Assembly: GCA_002162075.1 (NCBI GenBank)
Contig: CP021423.1
Span: 310,001-374,000 of the forward strand
Origin: Armatimonadetes bacterium Uphvl-Ar1
Lineage (GTDB): Bacteria > Armatimonadota > Fimbriimonadia > Fimbriimonadales > Fimbriimonadaceae
DNA length: 64,000 bases
Direction: 5' to 3'
In this document: positions 43,617 to 56,068 of the stretch, in pieces
How the letters are laid out: every line of letters begins with the position of its first letter
Position numbering within the stretch: the stretch's first letter is position 1
The notes under the pieces: model-generated
The model's database searches: none
Seen by the model: only the letters and a program-made list of their open reading frames with translations
Told to the model about the DNA's origin: nothing
Made by a program: the position numbers and the translations under genes

Positions 43617-46070
43617 CTATTCTGCGTATGTGACACGGAGTTTCCATGGTTTAGCGGCCTGATCGGCTATGGTTTGGGCAAGAAGTTCCTGGTAGCGTGC
43701 CTCGGCGGCTGACGGTGACGCCCAGCCGTAATAAAGCCCGCCGGTAATGCCGGGTGGGTTGATGCTGACGGCGAATCCTGGGCAGTATTCGCTTTCAGGG
43801 AGACTGCTAGTCTCGAAGACTTGGCGCCACCGGCTGACATTTATCTGGGGCCAGTGAACGTTGGCGTTCCACTCGTACCGTTTGACTCCGTTGCCATCGA
43901 GGATCATGTAATGGGTTGCATTGGGTCGCTTAAACTTGAAGTAAGCGACCATCACACAACCGTACGTGGGTGGGGTTGTATCGTTTCTTATGAAATCTCG
44001 ACCGTAAGTGAAATTGATGATTTCATCTCCGCCTTCAATAGTGATGGGGATGATTTTTGTGTGGAATTTCTGCTGTCCACCATTTATGGAGAGATAGCAT
44101 TCCACTTTGAGGTTAACGGTTCCGGCGGCCTCGACAGACGTGAATGTAACATTGGGATTTGAACCAATGTTAGTTCGGTCAATTGTTCCGTAATTGGTGG
44201 AATCGAGGCTGAACTTGTAGAGCGGCGTTTCTTCTCCTTCATATGCCATCGCGATTGTAACGTCGTCGTTTATAGCGACACTCACGGGGTTGGGTGAAAA
44301 GGTTGGAGCGTTGACGAATCGATATTGCAAGGTCGGGTTATCGACTGGTCGCTTTTTATCTCCTTCCATGCGGAAGACCTTACACGACACGACGGCCGTT
44401 CCTGGTTCGTTGGTTTCCGTACTGATTCGGGCGAAGTCATCGAACGTTTCGATTACTCCGTTTGGAGCTTGGTTTGTTGATGTTTGACTGGTAGTTAGTC
44501 GGTATCCTGCACTCACACTCCATTCGTATTTATATGTTGAGTTGGGGTCTTTGTTTTGGATTACGGCCTTGATGATTGTCGTATCAAACACAGAGGCAAT
44601 TGGGTCGTCAGCAACGAGTGTCGCTTTTCCGCTAGTTGTTTCGATTCGGAAGATACTGGCTTGGTCGGCGTTCCCGATATCTATTCCAAGTTTCACGAGG
44701 TTTGCTGCGTTCAGAAAGACATCGACATATCCCAGGATGACTAGTTTTTCTCCGATCTGTTCGGCGAAGTTTCCTGATTGGTTAAAGAACCAGTCAGGAC
44801 CGTATTTTTCTCCAAAGTCGATCATGAGTTGGAGGATAGCGGGCAGAGCGGAGTTGAGAGTGAATCCAGTTGTCCATAGGAGTTCAACTGCTTCCAGAAG
44901 TTTTCCTTCGCTCAGGAGATTTATTATTTGAGGGAGGGCGTCTCTGGTGAGGTTGATTAGGTCTGCTATGATGGCGTTCCCACTCGCAAATTTGACGAAT
45001 TCATCGAGCCCACCTCCTCCGAGTGGAATTGCAATGTTCGCGATTGCGGGAAGAATTGCGTCTAGAATCAGTGTTTTGATCGCAATTTCGATTCCTTCAT
45101 TGATTTCTTCCGGTGTACGATTGACGTAATTGCCTTCGCTCAGGCCCATTCCGAAGGTCTTAAGTTCGTATTTAGTAGAGCGTGCATCGGCCGGGTATAG
45201 CGGGATATCGAATGGGCCAGATGTTGTTCCTGTCCATAGTGTTTCTCCAGTAACAATTCCTTTGAGCGTGTTGCCAATTCCGCCATATGGAACTGCGGTT
45301 GAAAGGTCGTGTTTTTCGTATTGTGAGACAGATTCTTTCTCGACACCAGAAGCATCCACGTAAGAAACACGTCGAATCCATGCGCGTGTACGACGAAGGA
45401 GATCATTCTTGATGGTCAGCTTTCCGTCGACCAAAGTGTTCAGGGTGAGTCCCGATTGGCTCGTCGGTTCGGCGATTGTGCCGCGTCCGGCTGGTGCGGG
45501 GCTCCCGATTTCATTGATAATTGCTTGAATGTCGTTTTGTAGGGTTCCGGTTTGAAGGGAAACATATCCTTGAGCTAGGAGTTGATCTTCTACTTCATCA
45601 ACGACTGCGGGATACCCGGCAAGATTAGGAACTCCGTTGAGCACCGTAACCGCGTCGTCACCTCTCTGGACTGATCCGCCGATTGCAAAGAAGATCATGG
45701 CTTGGGCAGTTGTTTCCGCATTAAGAGTTCTTTTATCGGCAGAGAGATAGCTAGCCAGAACTAATTTGCCTGCAGCGTTACGAACATCTGAATATTGGGG
45801 GCCATTATTAAAGATCGTGATTTCTGTTTGACCAGAGGAATTTGGTGCAGTTGCTCCGCCCGACGACCACGGAATGAGTGTTGTCAGGTTTGAGATCGGC
45901 GTTCCGGCTGGGAGTTGGATTTGAGCCTGTATAGGGGTTCTTGTTAAAGTGAATCCAGCTGAACTTTGGGGGTTGGTTCCGCTCCCTCCACAACCGATGA
46001 CAAACATGGCTATCATCAGGGTTGTTAGAATCAAAAGGAAGAAAGCGAACCTTTTGTCAGAGTTGCACAT
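43617..46070 (-). CDS. Large lipoprotein with Ig-like repeats, unit A
   Basis: 817 residues. Lipoprotein signal with lipobox FVIGC27 followed by Gly-Gly-Ser. Residues about 35-450 form an unrecognised mostly helical region (includes LIPWSSGGATAPNSSGQTEI, PAGRGTIAEPTSQSGLTLN); from about 495 there are Ig/PKD-like segments (NSTYKYEWSVSAGYRLTTS, PTFSPNPVSVAINDDVTIAM). Probably anchored in the outer membrane. A diverged tandem copy lies downstream (unit B). Codon use and strand skew are weaker than in neighbouring genes, which hints at acquisition. No function assigned. Confidence 0.78.
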   Translation of the reverse strand: MCNSDKRFAFFLLILTTLMIAMFVIGCGGSGTNPQSSAGFTLTRTPIQAQIQLPAGTPISNLTTLIPWSSGGATAPNSSGQTEITIFNNGPQYSDVRNAAGKLVLASYLSADKRTLNAETTAQAMIFFAIGGSVQRGDDAVTVLNGVPNLAGYPAVVDEVEDQLLAQGYVSLQTGTLQNDIQAIINEIGSPAPAGRGTIAEPTSQSGLTLNTLVDGKLTIKNDLLRRTRAWIRRVSYVDASGVEKESVSQYEKHDLSTAVPYGGIGNTLKGIVTGETLWTGTTSGPFDIPLYPADARSTKYELKTFGMGLSEGNYVNRTPEEINEGIEIAIKTLILDAILPAIANIAIPLGGGGLDEFVKFASGNAIIADLINLTRDALPQIINLLSEGKLLEAVELLWTTGFTLNSALPAILQLMIDFGEKYGPDWFFNQSGNFAEQIGEKLVILGYVDVFLNAANLVKLGIDIGNADQASIFRIETTSGKATLVADDPIASVFDTTIIKAVIQNKDPNSTYKYEWSVSAGYRLTTSQTSTNQAPNGVIETFDDFARISTETNEPGTAVVSCKVFRMEGDKKRPVDNPTLQYRFVNAPTFSPNPVSVAINDDVTIAMAYEGEETPLYKFSLDSTNYGTIDRTNIGSNPNVTFTSVEAAGTVNLKVECYLSINGGQQKFHTKIIPITIEGGDEIINFTYGRDFIRNDTTPPTYGCVMVAYFKFKRPNATHYMILDGNGVKRYEWNANVHWPQINVSRWRQVFETSSLPESEYCPGFAVSINPPGITGGLYYGWASPSAAEARYQELLAQTIADQAAKPWKLRVTYAE

Positions 46071-46131
46071 TCTTCCATCGTGAATGAGCGAGCGTTACAT
46101 AGCCGTTACATAGACAATATTTTTTAAAAAT

Positions 46132-47517
46132 TTATGCAATTTTGCCGCTGAGACCCCAGAGGTGGGATTCGGTGGTGGTGACGGGGATGATTTCGCCTCG
46201 GAGTTTTTCGATGTCGCCGGGGAAGTGAATTTTGCGGTAACACCGGCTGTAGCCGTGGAGGAGGTTGGGGTCTTTGGGGGAGGGGCCTTCGACAAGGACT
46301 TCGTAGGTTTTGCCGACGCAGGCGGCATTTTTGCTGAGGGTGATTTCTCTTTGGAAGGCGATCAGCTTGTTGAGGCGATCTTTGCCGACTTGGGTGGGGA
46401 CTTGCTCCATTTCGGCGGCGGGGGTTCCGGGGCGTGGGGAGTAGCGGAACATATAGGCTCCATCGAATTGGAACCGTTCCATGCAGGCGAGAGTGCCTTC
46501 GAATTCTTCTTCGGTTTCGCCGGGGAAGCCGACGATGATGTCGGTGGTGAGGCCGACATCGGGCATTTTTTCGCGGAGTTCGGAAACGATGGCGGCGAAT
46601 GATTCGACGGTATAGAGTCGTTTCATGCGTTTGAGGAGGTCATCATTGCCGCCTTGGAGGGGCATGTGGCAGTGCTCCATGACTTGGGGGACGTCGCGGA
46701 TGACTTCGATGAGATCGGTGCGGAAATCGCGGGGGTAGGGGGAGGTGTAGCGGATGCGCTCGATGCCGGGGATGCCGGCGAGGAGTTGGAGGAGTTGGCT
46801 GAAGGGGACGCGACCCTCGGCGAGGTTTTTGCCGTAGGAGTTGACAGTTTGACCGAGGAGGGTGACTTCCTTGGTGCCGAGTTCAGCAAGTCGTCGGACT
46901 TCGGCGACGATGTGTTCGGTGGGGCGTGACCGTTCTCGGCCCCGGGTAGTGGGGACGATGCAGAATGAGCAGAATTTGTCGCAGCCGTATTGGATGGGGA
47001 CGAACGCTTTGATTTTTCCGGTGCGTTCCAGGTTGCGTTGGGGAATTTGAGTGACTACGGCACCTTTTCGTTCGGGGAGGTCGAGTCGGGTTTGGAACCG
47101 TTTGCCTTGGAGGGCTTCTTCGACGAGTCCAGGGATTTCGCTGACTTGGGCGGTACCGACGACAAAATCGACGAGGGGGTTTTTCTGGCGAATCTCTTTG
47201 GCGCGGAGCTGGGCCATGCATCCGGCGACGCCGATGACGACTTCGGGTCGATTGGCTTTGATGAGATTGAGCTCACCGAGGAGGGAGAATGCTTTGTCTT
47301 CGGGCTTTCGGCGGACGGAGCAGGTGTTGAGGAGGACGACTTGGGCTTCTCGCCAGTCGGCGGCGGGTTTGAGGCCAAGTTCTTGGAGGTAGAGGGCCAT
47401 TTGTTCGCTGTCTTCTTCATTCATTTGGCAGCCCCATGTTTGGACAAAGTAGGTGCCTCGCTTTGTCTTTGGGGCGGCTGGTTTTGTGCCAGGTTGAAGG
47501 AGAGTGACGTTGCTCAT
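46132..47517 (-). CDS. miaB: tRNA-2-methylthio-N6-dimethylallyladenosine synthase
   Basis: 461 residues. Radical-SAM enzyme adding the methylthio group to i6A37. N-terminal UPF0004 domain with Cys in WGCQMNEEDSEQ, NTCSVRRK and GVAGCMAQ (auxiliary Fe-S cluster), radical-SAM CXXXCXXC in QYGCDKFCSFCIVPTTRGRE, and a C-terminal TRAM domain (YEVLVEGPSPKDP). The last residues LWGLSGKIA are encoded by the 26-base segment that recurs at 43402 and 40638. Confidence 0.96.
   Translation of the reverse strand: MSNVTLLQPGTKPAAPKTKRGTYFVQTWGCQMNEEDSEQMALYLQELGLKPAADWREAQVVLLNTCSVRRKPEDKAFSLLGELNLIKANRPEVVIGVAGCMAQLRAKEIRQKNPLVDFVVGTAQVSEIPGLVEEALQGKRFQTRLDLPERKGAVVTQIPQRNLERTGKIKAFVPIQYGCDKFCSFCIVPTTRGRERSRPTEHIVAEVRRLAELGTKEVTLLGQTVNSYGKNLAEGRVPFSQLLQLLAGIPGIERIRYTSPYPRDFRTDLIEVIRDVPQVMEHCHMPLQGGNDDLLKRMKRLYTVESFAAIVSELREKMPDVGLTTDIIVGFPGETEEEFEGTLACMERFQFDGAYMFRYSPRPGTPAAEMEQVPTQVGKDRLNKLIAFQREITLSKNAACVGKTYEVLVEGPSPKDPNLLHGYSRCYRKIHFPGDIEKLRGEIIPVTTTESHLWGLSGKIA
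46141..46166 (-). repeat. miaB 3'-end direct repeat, copy 1 (within miaB)
   Basis: Intact member of the three-copy set. Spacing is 2739 bases to copy 2 and 2764 from copy 2 to copy 3, equal to one lipoprotein unit each. Confidence 0.88.
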
Positions 47518-47606
47518 TTCTGGATTGCGGGATGAAAATGGTACCTGGCAGAGTGGATTCGGTTGAGTCCGCGATGAGGAGTTGTTGAAGGACGTATAAT
47601 CTGGTT

Positions 47607-48767
47607 GTGAATCCGACTTTGCTGAACCGTGCGGCGATTGCCCTTTCTATGGTGGGGGTGTACATAGCTGGGGTCTTGAGTTACTCCCATGCGGCCCGAG
47701 TTGAGGTGCCGTGTAAGGCAGATTCAACAGTGAATTGTGCAGCGGTGGTGAATTCGCCATTTGGTTATTTGATTGGGATTCCCGTCGCCTATTTGGGGTT
47801 GGTGACTTATTTGGTGATTCTGGGATTGGCGGTTTTGCGCGGTCGATCCTCGGGGGCTCAGTGGCAAAGAGTGACAAAGGCTGGGTTTGCGCTCACTTTG
47901 GTGGGGGTGGCCTTTAGTTTGTATTTGCAGACGATTTCGATTTCAACGATTGGTCAGTTGTGTGCTTGGTGTTTAGCGAGTGCAGTGACGATGTTGGTGT
48001 TGTTTATTGTTCACGGGATGATTTCTCAGCGCGGGGAGCCGGAGGTTGAGGAGGGTGAGACGGCGTCGACGGCTGGGCCGCGAAGAGATGTTACGGTTCT
48101 GGCGGCGATGGCAATTTTGGCGGTTGGTGCTTTCGGGGTAACGGCTAGTTCGATGCGGAAGGAACTGCTCAGCGCGAGTTCTGGATTCACTTTTGAGGGC
48201 GTGACGATGGAGGAGGTTTTGGGCTCGCCGGGAAAATTGAAAGGGCCGGAAGATGCGAAGGTGCTTGTGGTTGAAGTTGCAGACATCAATTGTCCGGCTT
48301 GCCGCACGAATTATCCTAAGATGAAGAAGATTTTTGCGGACAACGCTGGGAAGATGCGGATGAGTTTTATTCACTTCCCACTGTTCAACAAGCCGGGTCA
48401 CGAGACAAGCATTGCCGGGGCGATGATGTCCGAATACGCCGCGGATAATGGAAAGTTTTGGGAGTTTATGGATCGGGTATTTGATGAGTCGAACACTGAG
48501 CGGGTGAAGCAGGAAAGCGGTCTTTATGGGATTGCGGGCGAAGTTGGTTTGGACATTGCTGATTTGAAGAAGAAGATGGATGTTGACCGCGACAGTACGC
48601 TACTTGACCGGGTGAATGCCGATTTCTACAATTGTGTTGAGAAGATGAAGATTGGTGGAACACCGGCGTTCATCTTGGCTCCGGAGGGAGTGCAACCAAA
48701 ATCATATGGATTTGAGGGGTTTGAGGCGGCAATAAAGGAGCCAGGAATCGCGAGCCTATTGAAGTAA
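47607..48767 (+). CDS. VKOR-DsbA fusion, disulfide-forming membrane protein
   Basis: 386 residues. The first 140 residues are a four-helix vitamin K epoxide reductase domain with C36 and C44 in the loop and the active CAWC motif at 119-122 (GQLCAWCLAS). A membrane segment at about 162-182 precedes a periplasmic DsbA/DsbG-like thioredoxin domain with N-C229PAC232 (EVADINCPACRTNYPKM) and cis-Pro in KIGGTPAFIL. VKOR reoxidises the fused thioredoxin and passes electrons to quinone, so the protein should both make and regenerate disulfides. Its stop overlaps the start of mnmA. Confidence 0.93.
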   Translation: MNPTLLNRAAIALSMVGVYIAGVLSYSHAARVEVPCKADSTVNCAAVVNSPFGYLIGIPVAYLGLVTYLVILGLAVLRGRSSGAQWQRVTKAGFALTLVGVAFSLYLQTISISTIGQLCAWCLASAVTMLVLFIVHGMISQRGEPEVEEGETASTAGPRRDVTVLAAMAILAVGAFGVTASSMRKELLSASSGFTFEGVTMEEVLGSPGKLKGPEDAKVLVVEVADINCPACRTNYPKMKKIFADNAGKMRMSFIHFPLFNKPGHETSIAGAMMSEYAADNGKFWEFMDRVFDESNTERVKQESGLYGIAGEVGLDIADLKKKMDVDRDSTLLDRVNADFYNCVEKMKIGGTPAFILAPEGVQPKSYGFEGFEAAIKEPGIASLLK

Positions 48768-49843
48768 TGCCGAAGAAGCCAACGATATGCGTCGCAATGA
48801 GCGGCGGGGTGGACAGCAGTGTGGTTCCGCTTCTTTTGAAGAAGCGGGGCTTTGACGTCATTGGCGTGACGATGCAGATCTGGCAGGAGAGCCAGACGGA
48901 TCCTCGTCATGCGGGGTGCTGTTCTTTGGGCGCGGTTGAAGATGCTCGACGGGTGGCTCGGATGCTTGACATGCCGCACTATGTCATTAACTTTAAGGAT
49001 CAATTTAAGGCAACGGTCATTGATGAGTTTGTGGATGAGTATTCCAAGGGTCGAACCCCGAATCCTTGCGTGACTTGCAATCGGAAAGTGAAGTTCGATG
49101 CTTTGCTTGATACGATGCAGGAGCTTGGATGCGACAAGTTGGCGACGGGGCACTACGCTCGGATTCGATTTGACAAGGAGCGGAATCGGTATAGGTTACT
49201 GCGGAGTAAGGGCGGGAACAAGGATCAGAGCTACGTTCTTTATGCGACGACCCAAGATCAGTTGAGCAAGGTGATGTTTCCTTTGGGTGAGCTCGGTGAC
49301 AAGGCAGAGTGTCGGCGATTAGCGCGGGAGGCGGGGTTGCCAGTTGCCGATAAGCCGGACTCGCAGGAGATTTGTTTTGTGAGTGAAGCGGGTGGATATC
49401 GTTCGTTTATGCGCAAGAACAAACCAGAAATTTTTGAGGAAGGCGAGCTTGTGGATACGAGTGGTAAGACTGTGGGGACACATTCGGGGGTTGCCGATTT
49501 CACGGTGGGTCAAAGACGAGGGATTGGCATTTCACGGGAGACTCCGCTCTATGTGATTGGGCTGTTGCCAGCGGAGAATAAGGTGATCGTGGGCAACAAC
49601 GATGACTTGTTGCAAAGTGAGGTTTATTTGGAAGATATGAGCTGGGGTGCTTTTGATAGTCACGAGATGCCGATGAAAGTGATGGCAAAGATTCGCTATA
49701 ACATGGATGCGGAACCGGCGACACTTTACAGCTATCCAGAACCTGTGATTGTTTTTGATCGACCAGTTCGGGCAGTTACTCCAGGACAGATTGCGGTTGC
49801 TTATCGGGGTGAGACGGTGGTTGCGGGAGGACGAATCAAATGA
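48767..49843 (+). CDS. mnmA: tRNA-specific 2-thiouridylase
   Basis: 358 residues. Makes s2U34 in tRNA-Lys/Glu/Gln. PP-loop AMSGGVDSSVVPLLLKK at the start, first catalytic Cys in NPCVTCNRKVKFD, LATGHYARI, and second Cys in DSQEICFVSEAGGYRSF. The ATG overlaps the stop of the VKOR-DsbA gene (taatg), a sign of translational coupling. Confidence 0.97.
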   Translation: MPKKPTICVAMSGGVDSSVVPLLLKKRGFDVIGVTMQIWQESQTDPRHAGCCSLGAVEDARRVARMLDMPHYVINFKDQFKATVIDEFVDEYSKGRTPNPCVTCNRKVKFDALLDTMQELGCDKLATGHYARIRFDKERNRYRLLRSKGGNKDQSYVLYATTQDQLSKVMFPLGELGDKAECRRLAREAGLPVADKPDSQEICFVSEAGGYRSFMRKNKPEIFEEGELVDTSGKTVGTHSGVADFTVGQRRGIGISRETPLYVIGLLPAENKVIVGNNDDLLQSEVYLEDMSWGAFDSHEMPMKVMAKIRYNMDAEPATLYSYPEPVIVFDRPVRAVTPGQIAVAYRGETVVAGGRIK

Positions 49844-50190
49844 TGACCTTTCTGTTGATCTTCAATATAGTTTTGGCGGTTGTGCTTTTAGTGGGAATCA
49901 TGATTATGTTGCGGACGACCTTGGAACTACGGAAGGCGATCAAGCTGATGGATGCCCGGGTTGGGAAGCTCGATGAACGGATTACGGCACAACAACAGCA
50001 GGTGAACGAATTGCGGCAAATGCTCTCGGATCAGCCTGATCCGATCCAGACGATCATCAAGAATTTATCAGGTTTCCGAAAAAACGGGCCAGTAAAGACG
50101 TTGGTTGCGTTGGGAACGAGCCTTTTTGCGGCATACTTTAAGCAGAAACGGGTGAAGGCCTTGCCTTCGCGTGTAGAATCGAAGGACTAG
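49840..50190 (+). CDS. Small membrane-anchored coiled-coil protein
   Basis: 116 residues. An N-terminal membrane helix (LLIFNIVLAVVLLVGIMIML) is followed by a heptad-rich segment (LELRKAIKLMDARVGKLDER, then ITAQQQQVNELRQML). A weakly hydrophobic stretch (VKTLVALGTSLFAAYF) near the end may touch the membrane. Unnamed. Starts inside the mnmA stop (atga overlap) and runs into the YtxH-like gene, so the four genes from 47607 form one transcript. Confidence 0.65.
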   Translation: MMTFLLIFNIVLAVVLLVGIMIMLRTTLELRKAIKLMDARVGKLDERITAQQQQVNELRQMLSDQPDPIQTIIKNLSGFRKNGPVKTLVALGTSLFAAYFKQKRVKALPSRVESKD

Positions 50191-50192
50191 AC

Positions 50193-50426
50193 ATGAGCGG
50201 AAACGACGACAAAAATGGTTTGATGTATCTCTTGGCCGGCTTTGGCCTTGGGGCGATTATCGGGGCGGCGGCTGGTTTGCTTTTTGCTCCGAAAGCGGGT
50301 GATGAGATTCGTCATGAATTGAGCGACAAGTTGAAAGATGCGAAGCACAAGACGGAAGATTGGATTGCTGAGCAGCGGGCAAAGCGCGGCACTAAGGCAA
50401 TTGAATCTGACGAAGTAGGCGCATAA
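50193..50426 (+). CDS. YtxH-domain small protein
   Basis: 77 residues. An N-terminal Gly/Ala-rich helix (YLLAGFGLGAIIGAAAGLLF then APKAGDEIRHEL) is the YtxH signature, followed by a charged amphipathic helix. Found in stress-related operons of Firmicutes; molecular role unclear. Located two bases after the previous gene. Confidence 0.82.
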   Translation: MSGNDDKNGLMYLLAGFGLGAIIGAAAGLLFAPKAGDEIRHELSDKLKDAKHKTEDWIAEQRAKRGTKAIESDEVGA

Positions 50427-50451
50427 GTTCTAAGCATTTGAAGCGCCCCGC

Positions 50452-51660
50452 ATGAAAAGCTGGAGAATTTTCCTTTGGGTTGCCGTTGTTGCGGTGGTTC
50501 TTTGGTTCTTCTGGAATGTGCGGGGCGTTTTGTTGCCTTTTGTGCTTGCTTGGCTGATTGCGGTTTTGTTGGAACCGGTTCTGAAGATTTTGGCGAAAGC
50601 TAAGGTTCCGAGACCAGTTGCGGTTATGGGTTTGAGTTTAGTTTTTTTCGGGGGAATCGGACTGGCGGCTTGGCTGATTGGACCGAAGGTGGGCAACCAG
50701 GTTAATAATTTACGGGGAAATGTCCAGGGAGTTGTCACGAAATTGGCGGAAGAATCGGCGGATGATAATCCGTTTGTTCGTTGGAATCCAACGGTAGTGG
50801 CGAAACCAGAGGGGCCGCTCGGGGCGGTGGACAAGACGCTTGAGACTTACCGTTCTACTTTGGATCAGTTTGCCCTGCCGACGACTCGCCGGGCGTTTAC
50901 TTCTCAGTATGTTGATCCTTATCGTGAGAATATTGCGGGAGGGATTCAGGGGGCGTTCAATGGTTTGGTTGGCTTTTTGGGTAGTGCTTTTTCACAGCTC
51001 ATTTTGCTTGCGTTTACGCCTTTGTTTGCGATTTTCTTGATGATGGACATGCAGGAGTTTCGGGGTCGTTTCCGGAACTGGATTCCGCCCGCGATCCGGA
51101 TGGATGTCATGGGATTTTTGGAAGATGTGGGGGATGTTTTCCAGAATTACTTGCGCGGGATCATTGTCAATATCTCGCTATACGTTGTGGTTTTAGGGAC
51201 AGTCTTGACGGTGTTTGGGGCACCTTATTCGATCATTTTTGCGGTGGTGGCGGGAATGTTTTATTTGATTCCAAATCTGGGGGGCTTGATGAGTGTGGCG
51301 ATTTTGTTTGTGATGACGGGTTTGAGCGGAGTGACAAGCAATTTCTTTTTGACGTTGCCGAATAGCTGGGCGTTTGCGGCGGTTGTCTCGTTTGTTTTCT
51401 TCATCATCACGACGACATGGGATGTCTTGATTACGCCTCGAGTGGTGGGGAGCGCGGTGAAGTTGCACCCGTTTGTAGGGATGTTTGTGGTGTTTTGTGG
51501 TGGAGCTTTGTTTGGGGTGGTTGGAATGATGGTTGCTTATCCGGTTGCGGGAGTCATCAAGTTGGTTTTGGAGCGGGTTCTGAATGTTACGAACAAGCCG
51601 GTGACGACGGCGGCGGGATTACCGGCGGTGCCTTTGCGACATCGGAACGATTTGGGCTAG
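50452..51660 (+). CDS. AI-2E family transporter (YdiK/PerM type permease)
   Basis: 402 residues with about eight hydrophobic segments. N-terminal pair WRIFLWVAVVAVVLWFFWNV and FVLAWLIAVLLEPVLKIL; the family's characteristic stretch GAPYSIIFAVVAGMFYLIPN then LGGLMSV is present, and VGSAVKLHPFVGMFVVFCGG then ALFGVVGMMVAYPV is the C-terminal signature. Despite the family name, substrates are mostly unknown; members include Na+/H+ antiporters. Probably the last gene of the mnmA transcript. Confidence 0.93.
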   Translation: MKSWRIFLWVAVVAVVLWFFWNVRGVLLPFVLAWLIAVLLEPVLKILAKAKVPRPVAVMGLSLVFFGGIGLAAWLIGPKVGNQVNNLRGNVQGVVTKLAEESADDNPFVRWNPTVVAKPEGPLGAVDKTLETYRSTLDQFALPTTRRAFTSQYVDPYRENIAGGIQGAFNGLVGFLGSAFSQLILLAFTPLFAIFLMMDMQEFRGRFRNWIPPAIRMDVMGFLEDVGDVFQNYLRGIIVNISLYVVVLGTVLTVFGAPYSIIFAVVAGMFYLIPNLGGLMSVAILFVMTGLSGVTSNFFLTLPNSWAFAAVVSFVFFIITTTWDVLITPRVVGSAVKLHPFVGMFVVFCGGALFGVVGMMVAYPVAGVIKLVLERVLNVTNKPVTTAAGLPAVPLRHRNDLG

Positions 51661-51690
51661 GATTTTTGGCGTTTGGTCTGACCTGAGAGG

Positions 51691-52701
51691 ATGTTTGAGG
51701 CGTCAAACTGTTTGATTATGATGACGATGATGGTGGCGGCGGTTGCAATGGGGGCGTATCAGTTTGATGCGAAGACCAAGCTGGACTACGACGTAAACGT
51801 TGTCTTTGACGGTTTTTTGCCTCTGTTGGGTGGGAACGAGGGGGTTGCGGATGTGAAATTTGGGGTTCAGGTGAATGGGCTGGAGCCAGATGATTTGGGT
51901 CTTCGATCTTCGATTGAGTTGACGGCTTTTGAATTGAGTTTTAATGGGGGGAAGCTCCCGATGCTCGATGTGAATTCGGCGAAAGTGTATTTTCCGAAGA
52001 CGGCGGTGAGTTCAACCAAGACGGGGAAGGTATTGAAGTCGGATGCGCCGGACATTCAGCTCCCTGTTCGGTTGCCCGGTTTGGACATCAAGCGCTTTCC
52101 GGACATCACTTATTTGCCGATTGAGCTGGATGGACGCGCTTTGGAGACAGGATTAAAGTGGGAGTTTTCTCGGATGTTTGGAGATTCTCCGATGACTTAC
52201 TCTTGTGAAGTTAAGGAGATGCGCAACGGAACGATCGCTACGATCGCGGTAAAGGTTCGCCAATCGTATGAGGTTTTGGAGGATGAGACTTTAGAAATTG
52301 TGCCCGAAGTCAAAGGGGCCTTTGCTCGGGTGAAAACAGATTTGACGGGCGAAGGTACGGTCATTTTTGATGGTGCAAAAGGGGTTGCGGCGATGGTGGA
52401 CATGGCGAATAAGTCTGTGAGTACGGTCACGGAGATCAAATCGGGTAAGTCAACGACGAGGAAATTAGATTCCAAATTGACGGTTCGGTTGAAGGGATTC
52501 ACGATGCCGGGAACGGTTGTGCAAGCTCCGGTGAAGAAGGAGGAGGGCGTGGTTGGGTTCATGAAAGATATGTGGGGCAGGGGGCAGGATCTTTGGAGTC
52601 AGGGAGTCGGATATTTGACGCTCGCTCGGATGACATTGGGGATGTTTTTGAGTCAAGTTCCGGGTGGTGTCAATTTGGCCCGAATATTGGGTGGCGGTTG
52701 A
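51691..52701 (+). CDS. Hypothetical exported protein
   Basis: 336 residues. Start at 51691 has gagagg three bases upstream; a later ATG at 51718 gives a shorter signal. Hydrophobic segment (LIMMTMMVAAVAMGA) then a beta-rich mature part with regular strands (KLDYDVNVVFDGFLPLLGGN, SSIELTAFELSFNGGKLPML). The end (about 285-336) has an amphipathic helical segment. No family recognised. Precedes ligA by 23 bases. Confidence 0.65.
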   Translation: MFEASNCLIMMTMMVAAVAMGAYQFDAKTKLDYDVNVVFDGFLPLLGGNEGVADVKFGVQVNGLEPDDLGLRSSIELTAFELSFNGGKLPMLDVNSAKVYFPKTAVSSTKTGKVLKSDAPDIQLPVRLPGLDIKRFPDITYLPIELDGRALETGLKWEFSRMFGDSPMTYSCEVKEMRNGTIATIAVKVRQSYEVLEDETLEIVPEVKGAFARVKTDLTGEGTVIFDGAKGVAAMVDMANKSVSTVTEIKSGKSTTRKLDSKLTVRLKGFTMPGTVVQAPVKKEEGVVGFMKDMWGRGQDLWSQGVGYLTLARMTLGMFLSQVPGGVNLARILGGG

Positions 52702-52715
52702 GCATTTCCGGTTAG

Positions 52716-55583
<2,868 letters not shown>

Positions 55584-56068
55584 GCTTTTTCGGGGGTTGG
55601 GGGCGCTTTCGCCTACTTTTTCTAATCGGGGAACGGGACAAGGCCGCAATGATTGCCCCCTCCTAAGTCCTCCCCCAGAGGGGGAGGGGGGCGAACGAAT
55701 TCCGTAATGTTTGAGCCCAGCCTCAATTGAAGTAACCGGCTCAAGTCCCGGGGCAGGAACTCATCGTCAGGGGAATGGGGTCTTTGCCGATTTGATATTG
55801 TTGGACACTGTCTCCCCACCCTTAATCCCTCCCCATCAAGGGAGATGAAGGCGATTTTTGAACCAAAACCGATTGACCTTTGCCCCCTCTTAAGTCCTCG
55901 CCCAGAGGGGGAGGGGGAGCCCCATCCTGACTCCCTGATTCAAAATTGGAGCTACCCCTCTCCCTAATGCGAGGGTGGGGGCAGAAATCGATACTTCCGG
56001 GAAATTGGTCTTTCAGGTGGTATTCTTCGGGTTCACAACCAGTTCCCATTGTTTGGGAGGGAAAAGTT
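55584..56068. repeat. Intergenic region with several GC-rich palindromic repeats
   Basis: No gene seen. Contains two near-identical ~37-base copies, 55654-55691 and 55881-55918, each with a perfect or near-perfect hairpin (cctccccc-aga-gggggagg), plus related strings at about 55810-55850 (tctccccacccttaatccct) and 55952-55983. The thrS promoter and ribosome site (ggaaaag before the ATG) lie at the right end. Confidence 0.72.
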
